Of a stretch of DNA of 64,000 nt, positions 45,044-55,332 are shown piece by piece. The number at the start of each line of letters is the position of its first letter. The stretch's first letter is position 1. The stretch lies in NCBI RefSeq assembly GCF_000003195.3, contig NC_012870.2, positions 33,611,209 through 33,675,208 on the forward strand, given 5' to 3'. The DNA comes from Sorghum bicolor. Its lineage: Eukaryota > Streptophyta > Magnoliopsida > Poales > Poaceae. The position numbers and the translations under genes were made by a program. Below the pieces are notes generated by a model. It was not told the origin of the DNA. It saw only the letters and a list, made by a program, of their open reading frames with translations, and searched no databases.

Positions 45044-45106
45044 GAAAGTGAGTTACCGATGGAAATAAAAGTGAAAGGATTGAAACATCAGTTTAGAAAT
45101 ACTTAC

Positions 45107-46564
45107 AGTGTTGTCGGACACTTTGTACTGGGGGTCTATCATGCTGCGGTACATAAGAGCCGATTTGCAGAACAGATGCTCCTTCCATTCTTCCCACCAT
45201 TGTTTGTACGCCTGAGTAATGAAGAGGGCCGGGATCCACTCTGATAGATCTGCATCTGTATCGGCATTTGGTGGCAGTTGGGCTACTCGGGTCCACTCGA
45301 CAAGGCTAGTGATGGTTTCCCTGGGTTTTATCACATCGGCATAACAGAGTGTGGTCGGCAGCTGACCGAAAGCTAGTTGACGAGCTAGTGCCGATGGGTT
45401 GTAAAACTCATAGGTCTGGTTGGAGGCTTTCCCACTGCCAAAGAAGATTATTGGTATGGCTCTGGGAGTGATTAGTGCCATCATCACATCGTGATCCTTG
45501 TTGAGAGCATCATTGAACGGATGGAAGACCAAAGGAAACATGGTGTCTGGATCTTCATAAGGCATCCATGCTCGCTGTTCTCTGTTCAAGCCTTCATATA
45601 GGGTCTGGAAGAATCGGCTGACCTGGTCTGCGTTGCCACCTGTACCAGGTAGAACTATGACAGCTTCGCCAAAGTTCAGAGGAGGACGAGTTGCCGATTC
45701 TTCTTCATCCAATTCATAATCTTCGGCTATATCCCTAGGGAAGCGTTGTGCGAAGAGGTTGAACTCAAGACGCTTGTGCATATGGAGACTGAGCCACATA
45801 TTGATGAACCACCAGGGACCCCCTAAGTTGCCGATGGATTGGCCGAGTAGGAGTTTTCTGGCTACTTGATGGAGGAGATGGTAGGCAGAGCCAAGCAGGT
45901 ATCGGCTGAGGGGAAATCGGCCACCATTAGCTAATCTCTCAGCTGCAGATAGGTAGACAGAGGTTGGTCCTGCCAATCGACCACAAAACACAAATTTGGC
46001 CAGCCACATGTTCAGAATGGTGGTTTGTTCCTTTATGTTGACAGGCCCTGTTCTACGGTACTTCTGAATATACCCAGACCAGCCGCCGATAGAGCGGGTT
46101 TCCACCTTGGCACTAGGTGTGGTGTCAAATATGTGACTACTATCAGCAGTGCATACATCTAAGCCGGTGAGCATAAGCACATCAGCAAGAGTGGGAGAAG
46201 CAGGGCCATGGCCGAAGACAAAAGCATTAAGTGTGTCTGACTAGAAATATGATGCAGCGATCAGCAGTGATTCATTCCTATGCATATCGGCAAGAGATAG
46301 CCTAATGCACTGGTCCAGTTTTTGTTCACCCCACTGAACCTCATTCGAATGGCTGACTCTCAAGAACCAATCCTTCCATCCTACAGTAGGACTGGGCCAG
46401 TAACGAAAGGTATCCTTCTACAGATCTAGAGAAAAATTCTCGGCTCTAAAGGGGATTATGTTTGTTTCTGTGTTGATCAGATTGGTGGGATCTGGGTTCC
46501 CTAGCGGACCGAGACATTGAAGGTGTGGCTGATCAGTAGGGATGACAATTTTATTGGACAGATC
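45107..46564 (-). pseudogene. Tat-A antisense gene, exon 2: plant mobile domain
   Basis: 1458 bp, exactly 486 codons, between an acceptor ending TTAG before GATCTG and a donor GTAAGT. It encodes the plant mobile domain (PF10536, aminotransferase-like; family knowledge): SPTLADVLMLTGLDV, LNMWLAKFVFCGR, RFPLSRYLLGSAYHLL, GPWWFINMWL and NPSALARQLAFGQLP in the usual order. The domain is found in plant MAIL/MAIN proteins, which act in silencing, and in transposon genes. TAG codons at about 46419 and 46240 interrupt it. Tat-T is inserted in the intron that follows. Confidence 0.82.
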
Positions 46565-46681
46565 CTAATGGTTTTTGGGGTAAAAAGAAGAACAAAAGAA
46601 AAAAAGAAGAATGTTCAGTAAAATAAATTGCGGATGAACAAGGATATGATAAAAGTACAAGAGGTAGGGTGATGAACTAAC

Positions 46682-46708
46682 CTCGGGAACAACAAAGTTG
46701 ATGGCCAT
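46682..46708 (-). pseudogene. Tat-A antisense gene, exon 1
   Basis: A 27-bp first coding exon (MAINFVVPE) ending at a GTTAGT donor, in phase 0 with exon 2. Chosen because it is the only ATG between the TATA box and exon 2 that joins exon 2 in frame through good splice borders. The intron of about 117 bp that follows is AT-rich. Confidence 0.6.
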
Positions 46709-46856
46709 CTCCTCGCGAAGAAGATGATCGAAGACTTTGAGGATGGTGAAGAAGGTCTTTGTTGGAGTTCTTGGAGCTCTCGAACAGCGCCGCCGCCAGA
46801 AAAGTGAAGTTGGGGCTGTAGAATGAATCGATGGAGAAGGAGTACCCGAGAAGGAA

Positions 46857-46866
46857 CTATTTATAG
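46857..46866 (-). promoter_or_regulatory. TATA box of the Tat-A antisense gene
   Basis: CTATAAATAG on the minus strand, about 150 bp before the exon 1 ATG. Together with the splice sites it suggests an independent antisense promoter. Confidence 0.65.
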
Positions 46867-47006
46867 GACAAAATGGGCAAGGGCAAAACTGACTTATCTC
46901 TTCGCCGTATCCGTAAAATCCGAGAGTACTCAGGTGGATATGGTAACTGTTCGCATAGTAATCAAGGGATTGCGCAGGTGATTTGACAGGAAGCGGTCAT
47001 AATCTA

Positions 47007-47216
47007 GAGATATTCACTGTGCGGGATTTTCTGGTCGGTCCATCGGCAGCGCCTTGTAACGGTAATATTGCCGATGGGCGAATAAAGTGGAGATGTCCGT
47101 TTGAGAGGTTGAGATATTTCACTGTGCGGGATTTCCTGGTCGGTCCATCAGCAGTTCCTTGTAACGGTAATATTGCCGATGGGCGATTAAAGTGGAGATG
47201 TCCGTTTGGGAGGTTG
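47007..47216. repeat. 105-bp tandem duplication upstream of the antisense gene
   Basis: Two adjacent units of about 105 bp, each containing CACTGTGCGGGATTT, GGTCGGTCCATC and TTGTAACGGTAATATTGCCG, with about 92-95% identity by eye. They lie 150-360 bp upstream of the antisense TATA box. An enhancer role is possible but unproven. Confidence 0.8.
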
Positions 47217-47349
47217 AGGAATTCGAGGAATCTGCAGAAGAATCGGGCCAAGGTTGTTCAGATTTAGGCTGTCGGTTGCCAATTTGGGAGAATTAATTGT
47301 GGAAAGGCATTACTGCAGAGAATTTTGGAGCATTAATGATTTCATACTC

Positions 47350-47365
47350 CGAAACTGGGGGCATG
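47350..47365 (+). promoter_or_regulatory. Tat-A polypurine tract
   Basis: GAAACTGGGGGCATG directly before the 3' LTR, a typical plus-strand primer. Confidence 0.72.
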
Positions 47366-48082
47366 TGTTGACACCATTTTTGGACACGTACCCAGGATCG
47401 GTAGAGTGTAGATCGGCAAGATAGGGCAACAGTAACTGGTCTGCAGGAAAGTTGCCAATGAGGGTGGTTGCCGATGAAGGGACAACTGGATGTGACTAAC
47501 TCCATTTGTGGTGATGTGTTTATGCCGATGGTCAGGATTAACCTGTGCCAATGGATACGATGAGGGGTCTGCCGATGATTTGGAAGAAGAACCTGAAGGT
47601 TGCCGATTGGCCTGTGGTGGTGTCCTAGTTTGTCACGGGAAGATAGTTTTATGTTTTCCTTAGTTATTTAAATTGTTTTGTATACGAATTCTGTTTAATT
47701 TGGAATTCGAGTTCTAGTCGTGTCTGATTGTAGCTCTTTGAGCAGGGTATAAATGTAGACCCTAGGGCCTTGTAATCGACAGAATCTATCAATCAATCAA
47801 ACACAAGTTTTTACTCATATTCCAGCATCTACTTTTTCGACGACTTCGTCATATTTTTCCTTTTATTATGAGTTCTTAGGAGTTCATCGACTTAAGCTCG
47901 GCGTATTCTCGAGTTCCGCGTGAATACCTCTTGGCCGTGACATCCGGGCGCATCGCTGTTGTCGGGACCAAAGTATTCGAGTTATCACCTTTGCCGATAG
48001 TAAGGTCAAATCGGCTGGCACGCCTTAACGTTTAAATCGGGTATTAGCCCTTTGTGTTTGCAGATCAGCTTTTGCATCAACA
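47366..48082 (+). repeat. Tat-A 3' LTR
   Basis: 717 bp, the partner of 21371-22087. TATAAAT at about 47748-47754. Followed by the target duplication CATGT (48083-48087). Confidence 0.9.
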
Positions 48083-48830
48083 CATGTGAAAAGCGACAAG
48101 TGGTCCGGCCAGATCAAGTGCTAGAGCTTGTGGTAAACACTCCATGTGGGAGAGTGTGACTTGCGGGTGACCACTAGCAAGAGGACCGGTGGCAACCTTG
48201 GAGCTTATCTCAGCGGGGACGTAGCTTGGTGGCAACCAAGTGAACCTCGGGAGAAAATCATCGTGTCAACATTGTTCTTCCCGTTGGTTTGCAAGTCCCT
48301 AACACAAGCTTGTTCTTACATTCATATACTTGTGTTTGTGTAGTTGCTCTTGTAATTAGTTAGCTTGTGTAGCTTGCTAAGTTACCTTCTTGCTTGTGTA
48401 GCTAGAAGTAGTTCCCTTGCATGACTAATTTGGTTTGTGTAACCTTGTTAGTCACATTGCTTAGTTTGTGTAGCTAAGTAATGTGTGCTCTCTAATTTGG
48501 CATTGGTTGCCTTGTTATTGAGCATTGCTAGTGAGCTTAGGAGCTTTGTGCTTTTGCTTACTAGTTGTGTAGGAGCTCCCTGGTCTTGCAAAGTACTAGT
48601 GGCATAGGTTTGTGTGACCTTGCTCCTAGAATTGGTTCGGTGAGCTCTTGCTAAGGTAGCACCTTGCTTGCTTGTTTAGGATCTTTTCAAGGTGCTAGAG
48701 AACTTTGATAGAGGGGTGTAGTCTTGGCTAGACCGATAGTTTTAATTCCGCATTTGTTTTCGGTTAGCCGGCGTAATAAATTTTTGAAAGGACTATTCAC
48801 CCCCCTCTAGTCCACCATCTCGACCCTTCA
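48083..48830 (+). repeat. Copia-R 3' LTR, right part
   Basis: It resumes the LTR after Tat-A and ends CTCGACCCTTCA, as the 5' LTR does at 12229. Its alignment with 11564-12229 confirms the LTR identity. Confidence 0.85.
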
Positions 48831-49267
48831 GTAGATCGCAAAGGTGACAGCTTCATTGAGTCATATGTAGTCCACTCCTCGAATATAAAACTAGTAAGGC
48901 AGAGGTGTGGGGTAATGTCTTGCTATGTTCTTGACCTACTTTAGCAATGTCTCTTGTGTATGGATTACAAGTAAAGTCATTACTATGATTACTAAATATA
49001 ATTGCACTAATTAAGGTAACTCAATGACCTATAGTTAGAATAACCCTAGGATTTAGTCTCTATTTTCTAGTTCTTTATAGAACCACACCAAGATAGGAAA
49101 TGGTCGGTGGAATCCATTTGAAATATGTTGACTTATTATTAATTTTCCTTATTTATGATATGATTGATCCTAGTTTCGAGTATTGATCTAGTGGAACTCT
49201 TATCACAAGTGTAAGATATAGCTTTTATACCTCCAAGTGCCTTCCCAGTGGTAAAATTATAAATAAC
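48831..49267 (+). repeat. Fragment of an Athila-like LTR (host of Copia-R and Tat-B)
   Basis: It contains GGTGACAGCTTCATTGA and CTTCCCAGTGGTAAAATTATAAATAA, matching positions in the S1/S2/Athila LTR family in the same order, but diverged between. Copia-R inserted at its left edge and Tat-B at ATAAC (49263-49267). This is the oldest layer visible here. No gene. Confidence 0.6.
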
Positions 49268-51642
49268 TGTTGACACAGTTTTTGAACACGTATCTAGAAA
49301 GTTAATGAAACGTGGGTCGGTGTTGACGGTCCTTAAGTATCAAATTTAATTATCAAATAAATAAAGAAAAGGATCCAAATGAAATCAACATCTAGACTTA
49401 GGGTTTTATCTGACAGAATTCCACGAGTTTTGGTGTTTGTCTATTTCTGCAGGGGGTTATCAGGAAATACGGAAGAAAGGCCCACACGTCGGGATTACAC
49501 AGAGATATTAACGTGCCGCGCAATTATCTTACATCTAGAAGACTCCAGAAGCCACGAGACCGAAGCGGAGGCGAAACGGGGCCAGAGGCAGGGCGCCCGC
49601 CCTCCTGCCCTGGGCGCCCGCCCCCTCCCTGAGTCCAATCAGGACTCTGCTTCGTGGGAGATCTCCACTGACCTAAAGGATGAATCTAAACCATACAATC
49701 TATGTCGGTTTGATCCAACGACCCATATTCACTTGAAGGGACTATAAAACCAGACCCCCTAGCCCCTGGAGGAGAGAGCCTCTCAACCCTAATTCATTGT
49801 TCTTCAAGGGATAAGAAGCCTCTGATCAAGATTAGAGCACCACATCAATTAGATATCTAGATTAGCATAGCTACATAGAATTAGAACTAGAAGGAGTCAA
49901 TCTTCGATTGGTTTCCGGATCTGTCAAGAGGATTCTTGGTAATTCTCTAATTGTGCTTCTAATTGCTTTCTAATCATCTTTGTTCTTCAATATTATGAAT
50001 ATGACTTTGTTCTACTTCAATATATTGCTTATGACTTTGCTCTACTTGCTTATATTCAAGATTATATTGTTCTTAGTTTATCATAGTAATGTACTTGGCT
50101 TAGTTAGATTGGATCTATATACATGCTTAGGATCGTATAGTGTTTATCTATCGGATCCATGGGTAAATGATAGATATTGTGTAGGCGTGGTGCTTATACC
50201 GTATTTATCTGCGATTGTACCCAATATGCCAGATCGTGGGGTAGTTCGTGATAGTGACAGCTTCATTGATTCTTATATAGTCCCCCTCTCGTGTATTGGG
50301 CCGGCAGAGCAACATTATTACAGGGGAGTGATTGCTATGTTTCTCATTTACCTTGCTAATATCACTATGCATGGGCGTAGTCTTGTCTCACAATGATTGC
50401 TAAGTATGCTTGCACTAACTATGATAAAGCTAGACTATATAGTTGAGAATAACTTAGGGAATATTCTTGTAGTTCGTTCTAATACCATGCTAATGACTTT
50501 CTAGAGTATCTAATTGAGGTGCTTATCATATTTATATGTGGCTGATCAGATTAATTATCTTTGTCACTATTCATTAATTCATATATCTTTTATGTGACAC
50601 TTATCCTTGTATGAAGAGTTAGATAAATGTTCTCAATTATACATGCAATGATAGATGCTCAATCTCATATTCTCTTCTGTAATCAATATTGATGATTGCT
50701 AATCCCTTCCCAGTGGTAAAAATATAAATAACGATACCTGAAATACTTCCCGGTTAAAATGCTACATCGGTATTAATCTGTGCGCTTGCAGATCCCATTC
50801 ATTATTTATTTAAAAGAGCAATTGCATATTTCAATACCGCGTCTCTCATGTCATGCTGGGGATGACAACTTGGCTTAAGTGGTGTGAGGGATAGGTTTTG
50901 CATTTTTGGCACCGTTACTAGATTTAGAGAACTTAGTCTACTTTTGGTAATGATGTTAAGAATACCCAACAGTTGGCACGCGAGAAAGTAATGACTGGTT
51001 GACAGAGGAATTGCCGATAGGTTATGATGCCGATGATAAAGCAGCAGGATATGACCAAGTCCAGGGATAGTGATTGATCTTTGCCGATGGTTGATATTAA
51101 TGGTTGCCGATGCCGATGGAGGGTGATATGCCGATGATGATGGAAGAAGGCGTGGGAATCATCGAGACGACGATGATGGTGTGCCGATCGCCTAGTATAG
51201 ATAGATTATTATTTTCCATAATTATTAGAGTTTGTTTTGTACACGAATTTCGTTTAGTTTCGAATTAGAATCCTAGTCGTACCTGATTGTAACTCTTTAG
51301 ATAGGGTATAAATATGGACCTAGTACCGATGTAAGAGAGAAGACAATCAATCAAACACAAGTTTTTACATCTATTCTAGCATCTACTTTTCGACGACTTT
51401 GTCAACTTGCATATTTTCTTTTTCACTTACGAGTTCTTAGGAATTCATCGAGTCAAACTCGACGAGTTCTCAAGTTCCGTGTGAATACCTCTTGGCCGTG
51501 GCATCCGGGTGCATTGCTGTTGTCGGGACCAAAGTATTCAAGTTATCACCTTTGTCGGTTGTAAGATCAAATCGGCTGGCACGCCTTAACGTTGAATCGG
51601 GTATTAGCCCTTTGTGTTTGCAGATCCACTTTTGCATCAACA
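49268..51642 (+). repeat. Tat-B 5' LTR, interrupted by S1
   Basis: TGTTGACACAG at 49268 and GCATCAACA at 51642; removing S1 and one target copy leaves 719 bp, against 717 in Tat-A. TATAAATA at about 51307-51314. Confidence 0.85.
49321..50971 (+). repeat. Solo LTR of the Athila-G type (S1)
   Basis: TGTTGACGGTCC...AATACCCAACA, 1651 bp, flanked by GTCGG (49316-49320) and GTTGG (50972-50976), probably a target duplication with one mutation. There is no internal sequence, so the two LTRs of the original element probably recombined. TATAAAA at about 49743; paired GGGCGCCC at 49591 and 49612; internal TGGCACCGTT at 50907-50916. Confidence 0.85.
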
Positions 51643-51688
51643 CAACTTTTGGCACACCCAGTGGGACCAAGATATCGTCGAGATCAAC

Positions 51689-54600
51689 ATGTCAAATATT
51701 GATTTCGACATGGAGAACATCATTGCTGTAACTGAGGCTAATCTCAGAGATGAGCAGAAGCAAGCTATAGCAAAAGCTATGGAGGAATACAAGTAGCTAT
51801 CTTTGAAGTCCTTCAGTGTCAATAGGAGCGGCGAAGTGATCCAAAAGGAAGCATTGCCGATGCCTAGGCAAAACACTTTTGAAGCCAATCCTGGTAAATT
51901 ACAAGATATGGTTGACAATGCTATTAATCGTGCTTTGATCAACCAATCCAGTGTGCTGTCCAATATTGTCTTCAACGCTGTGGCTAGAACTTTCAAAGAA
52001 GGACAGGTACCACCATCATACATGGGCCCTGCTTATCATCAGCCAGGATTATCATCGGTCACCGCTCCATCGGCTCCTCCGGCCGTTGCGGGTACAGAAG
52101 TTACCTCTCCTCCAAGCACATTAGGGATGACTAATGGACAATCTACACCGATGAAGACTAATCCAGCAACATCAGAGGGGCGGGTTCAACTTACCACAGA
52201 TCTATCGACATCTGCAATGTCAGGATCTGTATTCCAGAATTGTCAAGTTCCTCCCAACTGGTGGGGATATGGTATGCCTCCAGACTTTTTTGCTAATAGC
52301 TCTAGGACATCTTAAGTGGCTGACATGACAGGCAAGGCTCCTATGACATCGGCACCTCCAGTGTCGCCGATGACTCAGAATCCTTAATATTCTACAACCA
52401 CTACTGCGAGGCCTCTTACTGGAATCTTTCAGATGCCGACATTCTAGATGCCCAATGCATCGGCGGATCCACTACCGACGCACCAAAGGTTTATGACTCA
52501 GACAGGGTATGTTAACCCAATGATGACGCCCAACTATCAGCCATCGGTAGGGCCTACACCGATGAATGTTAACAATGGATGGACAGGGCAGTTTGTCTTT
52601 CCACAAATGGCTCAGCAAAATCATCAGACTACAGGATTCCAGCAGGGTCAGATGCAGCTTGGGTTTCAGAATCAAGGGCCAGTCAATCAGCCGATGAATC
52701 TTGCTCAGCAGATCGGTGGCCAATAGGCTGTGGCTAATGCTATGTTCCCTAGAGATCGTGCACCTCAGAGACACATGGAAGCTTATCAGCAGATGCCAGA
52801 TCCACAACCCGCACATCGGCAGGATGTCAATGCCTATTGGGCCGATAAGATAGCTGAAGTGATGAGAGATCAGTTTGGGATAAAGCCCAAAGTCAATACT
52901 TATTCTTATCGGACGTTGTATCCTCCTGCATACAACTTAATTCCACTTCCAAATCGGTACAAGGTGCTAGATTTCACTAAGTTCTCTAAACAAGATGATA
53001 CATCAACTATGGAGCATGTCAATCGGTTCATCATCTAGTGTGGAGAGGCTGCTAACAGAGACGAATTAAGAGTTTGATTATTTTCATCATCTCTATCGGG
53101 ATCGACATTTACCTGGTTTATCTCATTACCTCCAAATTCGGTAATTACTTGGGCCGATCTAGAGAAGCAGTTCCACAAGTATTTCTTCTCTGGAGTTCAT
53201 GAGAAGAAACTTACCGATTTAGTGAGGCTAAGGCAACGCAATGATGAATAGGTTGAAAGTTTTGTGCAAAGGTTGCGGGATGTCAAGAACAAATGCTATA
53301 GTCTGGTTCTGGACGATCAACAACTAGCTGATTTGGCTTTCCAGGGATTGTTGCCACATATCAAAGACATGTATGCGTCTGAAGAGTTTGAAAGTCTAAG
53401 TCATTTGGTGTAGAGGATTTCTGATCAAGATATCAAGGCTTTTGAACCTAGGAAAGCTTGGAACAAAAAGGTGTCATTTGTTGATGAGGCAACAAGTTTA
53501 GATTCTGATGAAGAACCAGTCATCGGCTTGGCGGAATGGGTGATGAACAAAAAGCCAATGTCTTGTCCTTTCGACCATAGAGAGCCAGAAAAGTTTGCTT
53601 TTGACATCACAAAAGCTGATAGGATATTTGACTTTCTGCTTCAGGAGGGGCAAATTAAATTGTCACCCAACCATGTGATTCCATCGGCAGAAGAGTTGAA
53701 GAAGATCAAGTATTGCAAGTGGCATAATGCAACGTCTCATAGTACAAATGAATGCAAGGTGTTCAGACAACAACTGCAATCGGCTATAGAGTCTGGGAGG
53801 ATTAAATTTGATAGCTCCAATGCTCAGAAGCCGATGAAGATTGATCAACATCCTTTCCCCACAAATATGCTGGACGCTAAGGGAAAGACTAAAGTTTTAA
53901 CTTCAGAAGCAGCTGAGAAGAGCGCATCGATAGATCCTCAGCACCAAATCACTGTCAATGATGCCAATGGCAAAGGCTTGATTGAGGAGGGTAGCAGCTC
54001 AGGGAGGCCTCCTCGATCTGGCATTATGATCACTCATAGGCGGCATCGAGAAACATGGCAACAGCATGAAGATCAGTATCATCGTCAGCAGGAAGATCGT
54101 CATCGAGAATAGGAAAGACGCCGACAAGAGTGGAATCGGCATAAATATCATTGGAATTGCCCGTTCTTCATCCACTATCGGGAGCAAAACATCAAGTTAC
54201 CAACTGTTAGTGACTGCCCTGAGTGCAATGGTTATAATCGGCATGATAGACCAAATCGGTGATATCAGGACGATGATCGGCGTCTTAATGGGCCGATTTG
54301 GGGAACGATGTCAGTTCATGACTGGCTGGGGGGTAGGCTCAGAGTGCATGACAGGCTTGGTGAATGTGTTGGCTATTTTCCAAGAAACCAAGAGGAGCTT
54401 GAAGAGATGGCGGATGCACGAGTTCCCGATTAGTTTATATTTTGTAGGGATGCTAATACTTATCGGATGGAATCAAGGGAGGCTCGATATCAACCGGTAA
54501 GGCAAACACAGCTTCCTCAGTGGTGTCTAGAAGGATTGACAAGAACATAGAAAAGGAGGATGCAGCGAGAACGGCAAGAAGAATTGAATAAGGAAGGAAA

Positions 54601-55332
54601 TTCTTCTGAGTCTGGGAATCGACAAGAGTCAGATCACGAGGGAAAGGGCCATCGGTAGATGTTAATATGGTATTTATGTTGCCAATGGAGTTTCTTGCAC
54701 CCTTTAGTGATGATGAGGAGGTAGAGTTTCCTGATCAAATAGCTCAGTTGGCTCTTGATCCGATGATAGCTATGTTTGAAAAAACTTTTGATGATGAAAG
54801 ACAACATCTCAAAGCTTTGTTTGTCAAAGGCAGAGTTGATGGACAGCCGATGGCCAAAATACTTATTGATGGTGGAGCTGCTATCAACATTATGCCATAC
54901 ACAGACTATCGGAAGCTTGGCAAAGGGGATCAGGATTTGACCAAGACCGATATGATGTTGAAAGATTTTGAAGGAAATGTGTCTCCAGTCAAATGGGCCA
55001 TTTGTGTTTAATTGACCATCGGTAGCAAGACCTTGCCGACGACTTTCTTTGTCATCAGTGGAAAAGGTGCATACAATTTGCTATTGGGGAGAGACTAGAT
55101 TCATGCCAATTGTTGTATTCCCTCTACAATGCACCAGTGCTTGGTTCAGTGGGTAGGAGACAAAATTGAAATTGTCCCTGGAGATTCTTCATATGTCGTT
55201 GCTTCGGCAGATACTTATGAGAAGACCAGATGCATTTCACGGGAGGTTTGGGAGAAAGATTTTCTCAAGGTTGCCGATTACGAAATTCCACCGATCCCTC
55301 AGTCGGTTCTGATGAAGAATTTTAATGGATAG
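51689..55332 (+). pseudogene. Tat-B gag-protease (heavily interrupted)
   Basis: Collinear with the Tat-A gag-protease: the start MSNIDFDMENIIAV, gag core, zinc site CKWHNATSHSTNEC and protease LIDGGAAI are present. The GGQQ repeat is reduced to about one unit. In-frame stops include TAG at 51794, 52446, 52725, 53037, 53249, 53411 and 54108-54112, TAA near 52313 and 52386, and TGA near 53078. A base is missing near 54645, shifting into the protease frame. Many TAGs stand where Tat-A has CAG. The protease frame ends at TAG 55330-55332. Confidence 0.82.

Larger units (their letters stand above)
21371..48082 (+). mobile_element. Tat-type Ty3 LTR retrotransposon (Tat-A), carrying nested Tat-T
   Basis: Both LTRs are 717 bp (21371-22087 and 47366-48082), and target duplications CACGT/CATGT differ by one base. 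Without Tat-T the element is about 12.4 kb. Order: 5' LTR, primer site, gag, protease, reverse transcriptase, two RNase H domains, integrase, then an antisense six-exon gene, tandem repeat, polypurine tract and 3' LTR. Two RNase H domains and an antisense extra gene are known from the Tat lineage. LTRs are about 95% alike by eye and the coding region has many stops, so it is old and inactive. Confidence 0.9.
11564..48830 (+). mobile_element. Gag-only copia-type LTR retrotransposon with nested insertions (Copia-R)
   Basis: Once inserted elements are removed, the unit has a 5' LTR remnant (11564-12229), iMet primer site, a UBN2-type gag (12281-12966 plus 15321-16475), about 3.2 kb of non-coding DNA, a polypurine tract (19705-19719) and a 3' LTR (19720-21370 plus 48088-48830, about 2.39 kb). 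No protease, polymerase or integrase is present, so it would depend on a partner element. It contains Athila-G, Tat-A (with Tat-T inside) and, at its left edge, Tat-E. The right flank at 48831 is GTAGA, inside an Athila-like LTR; the left flank is lost. Confidence 0.8.
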
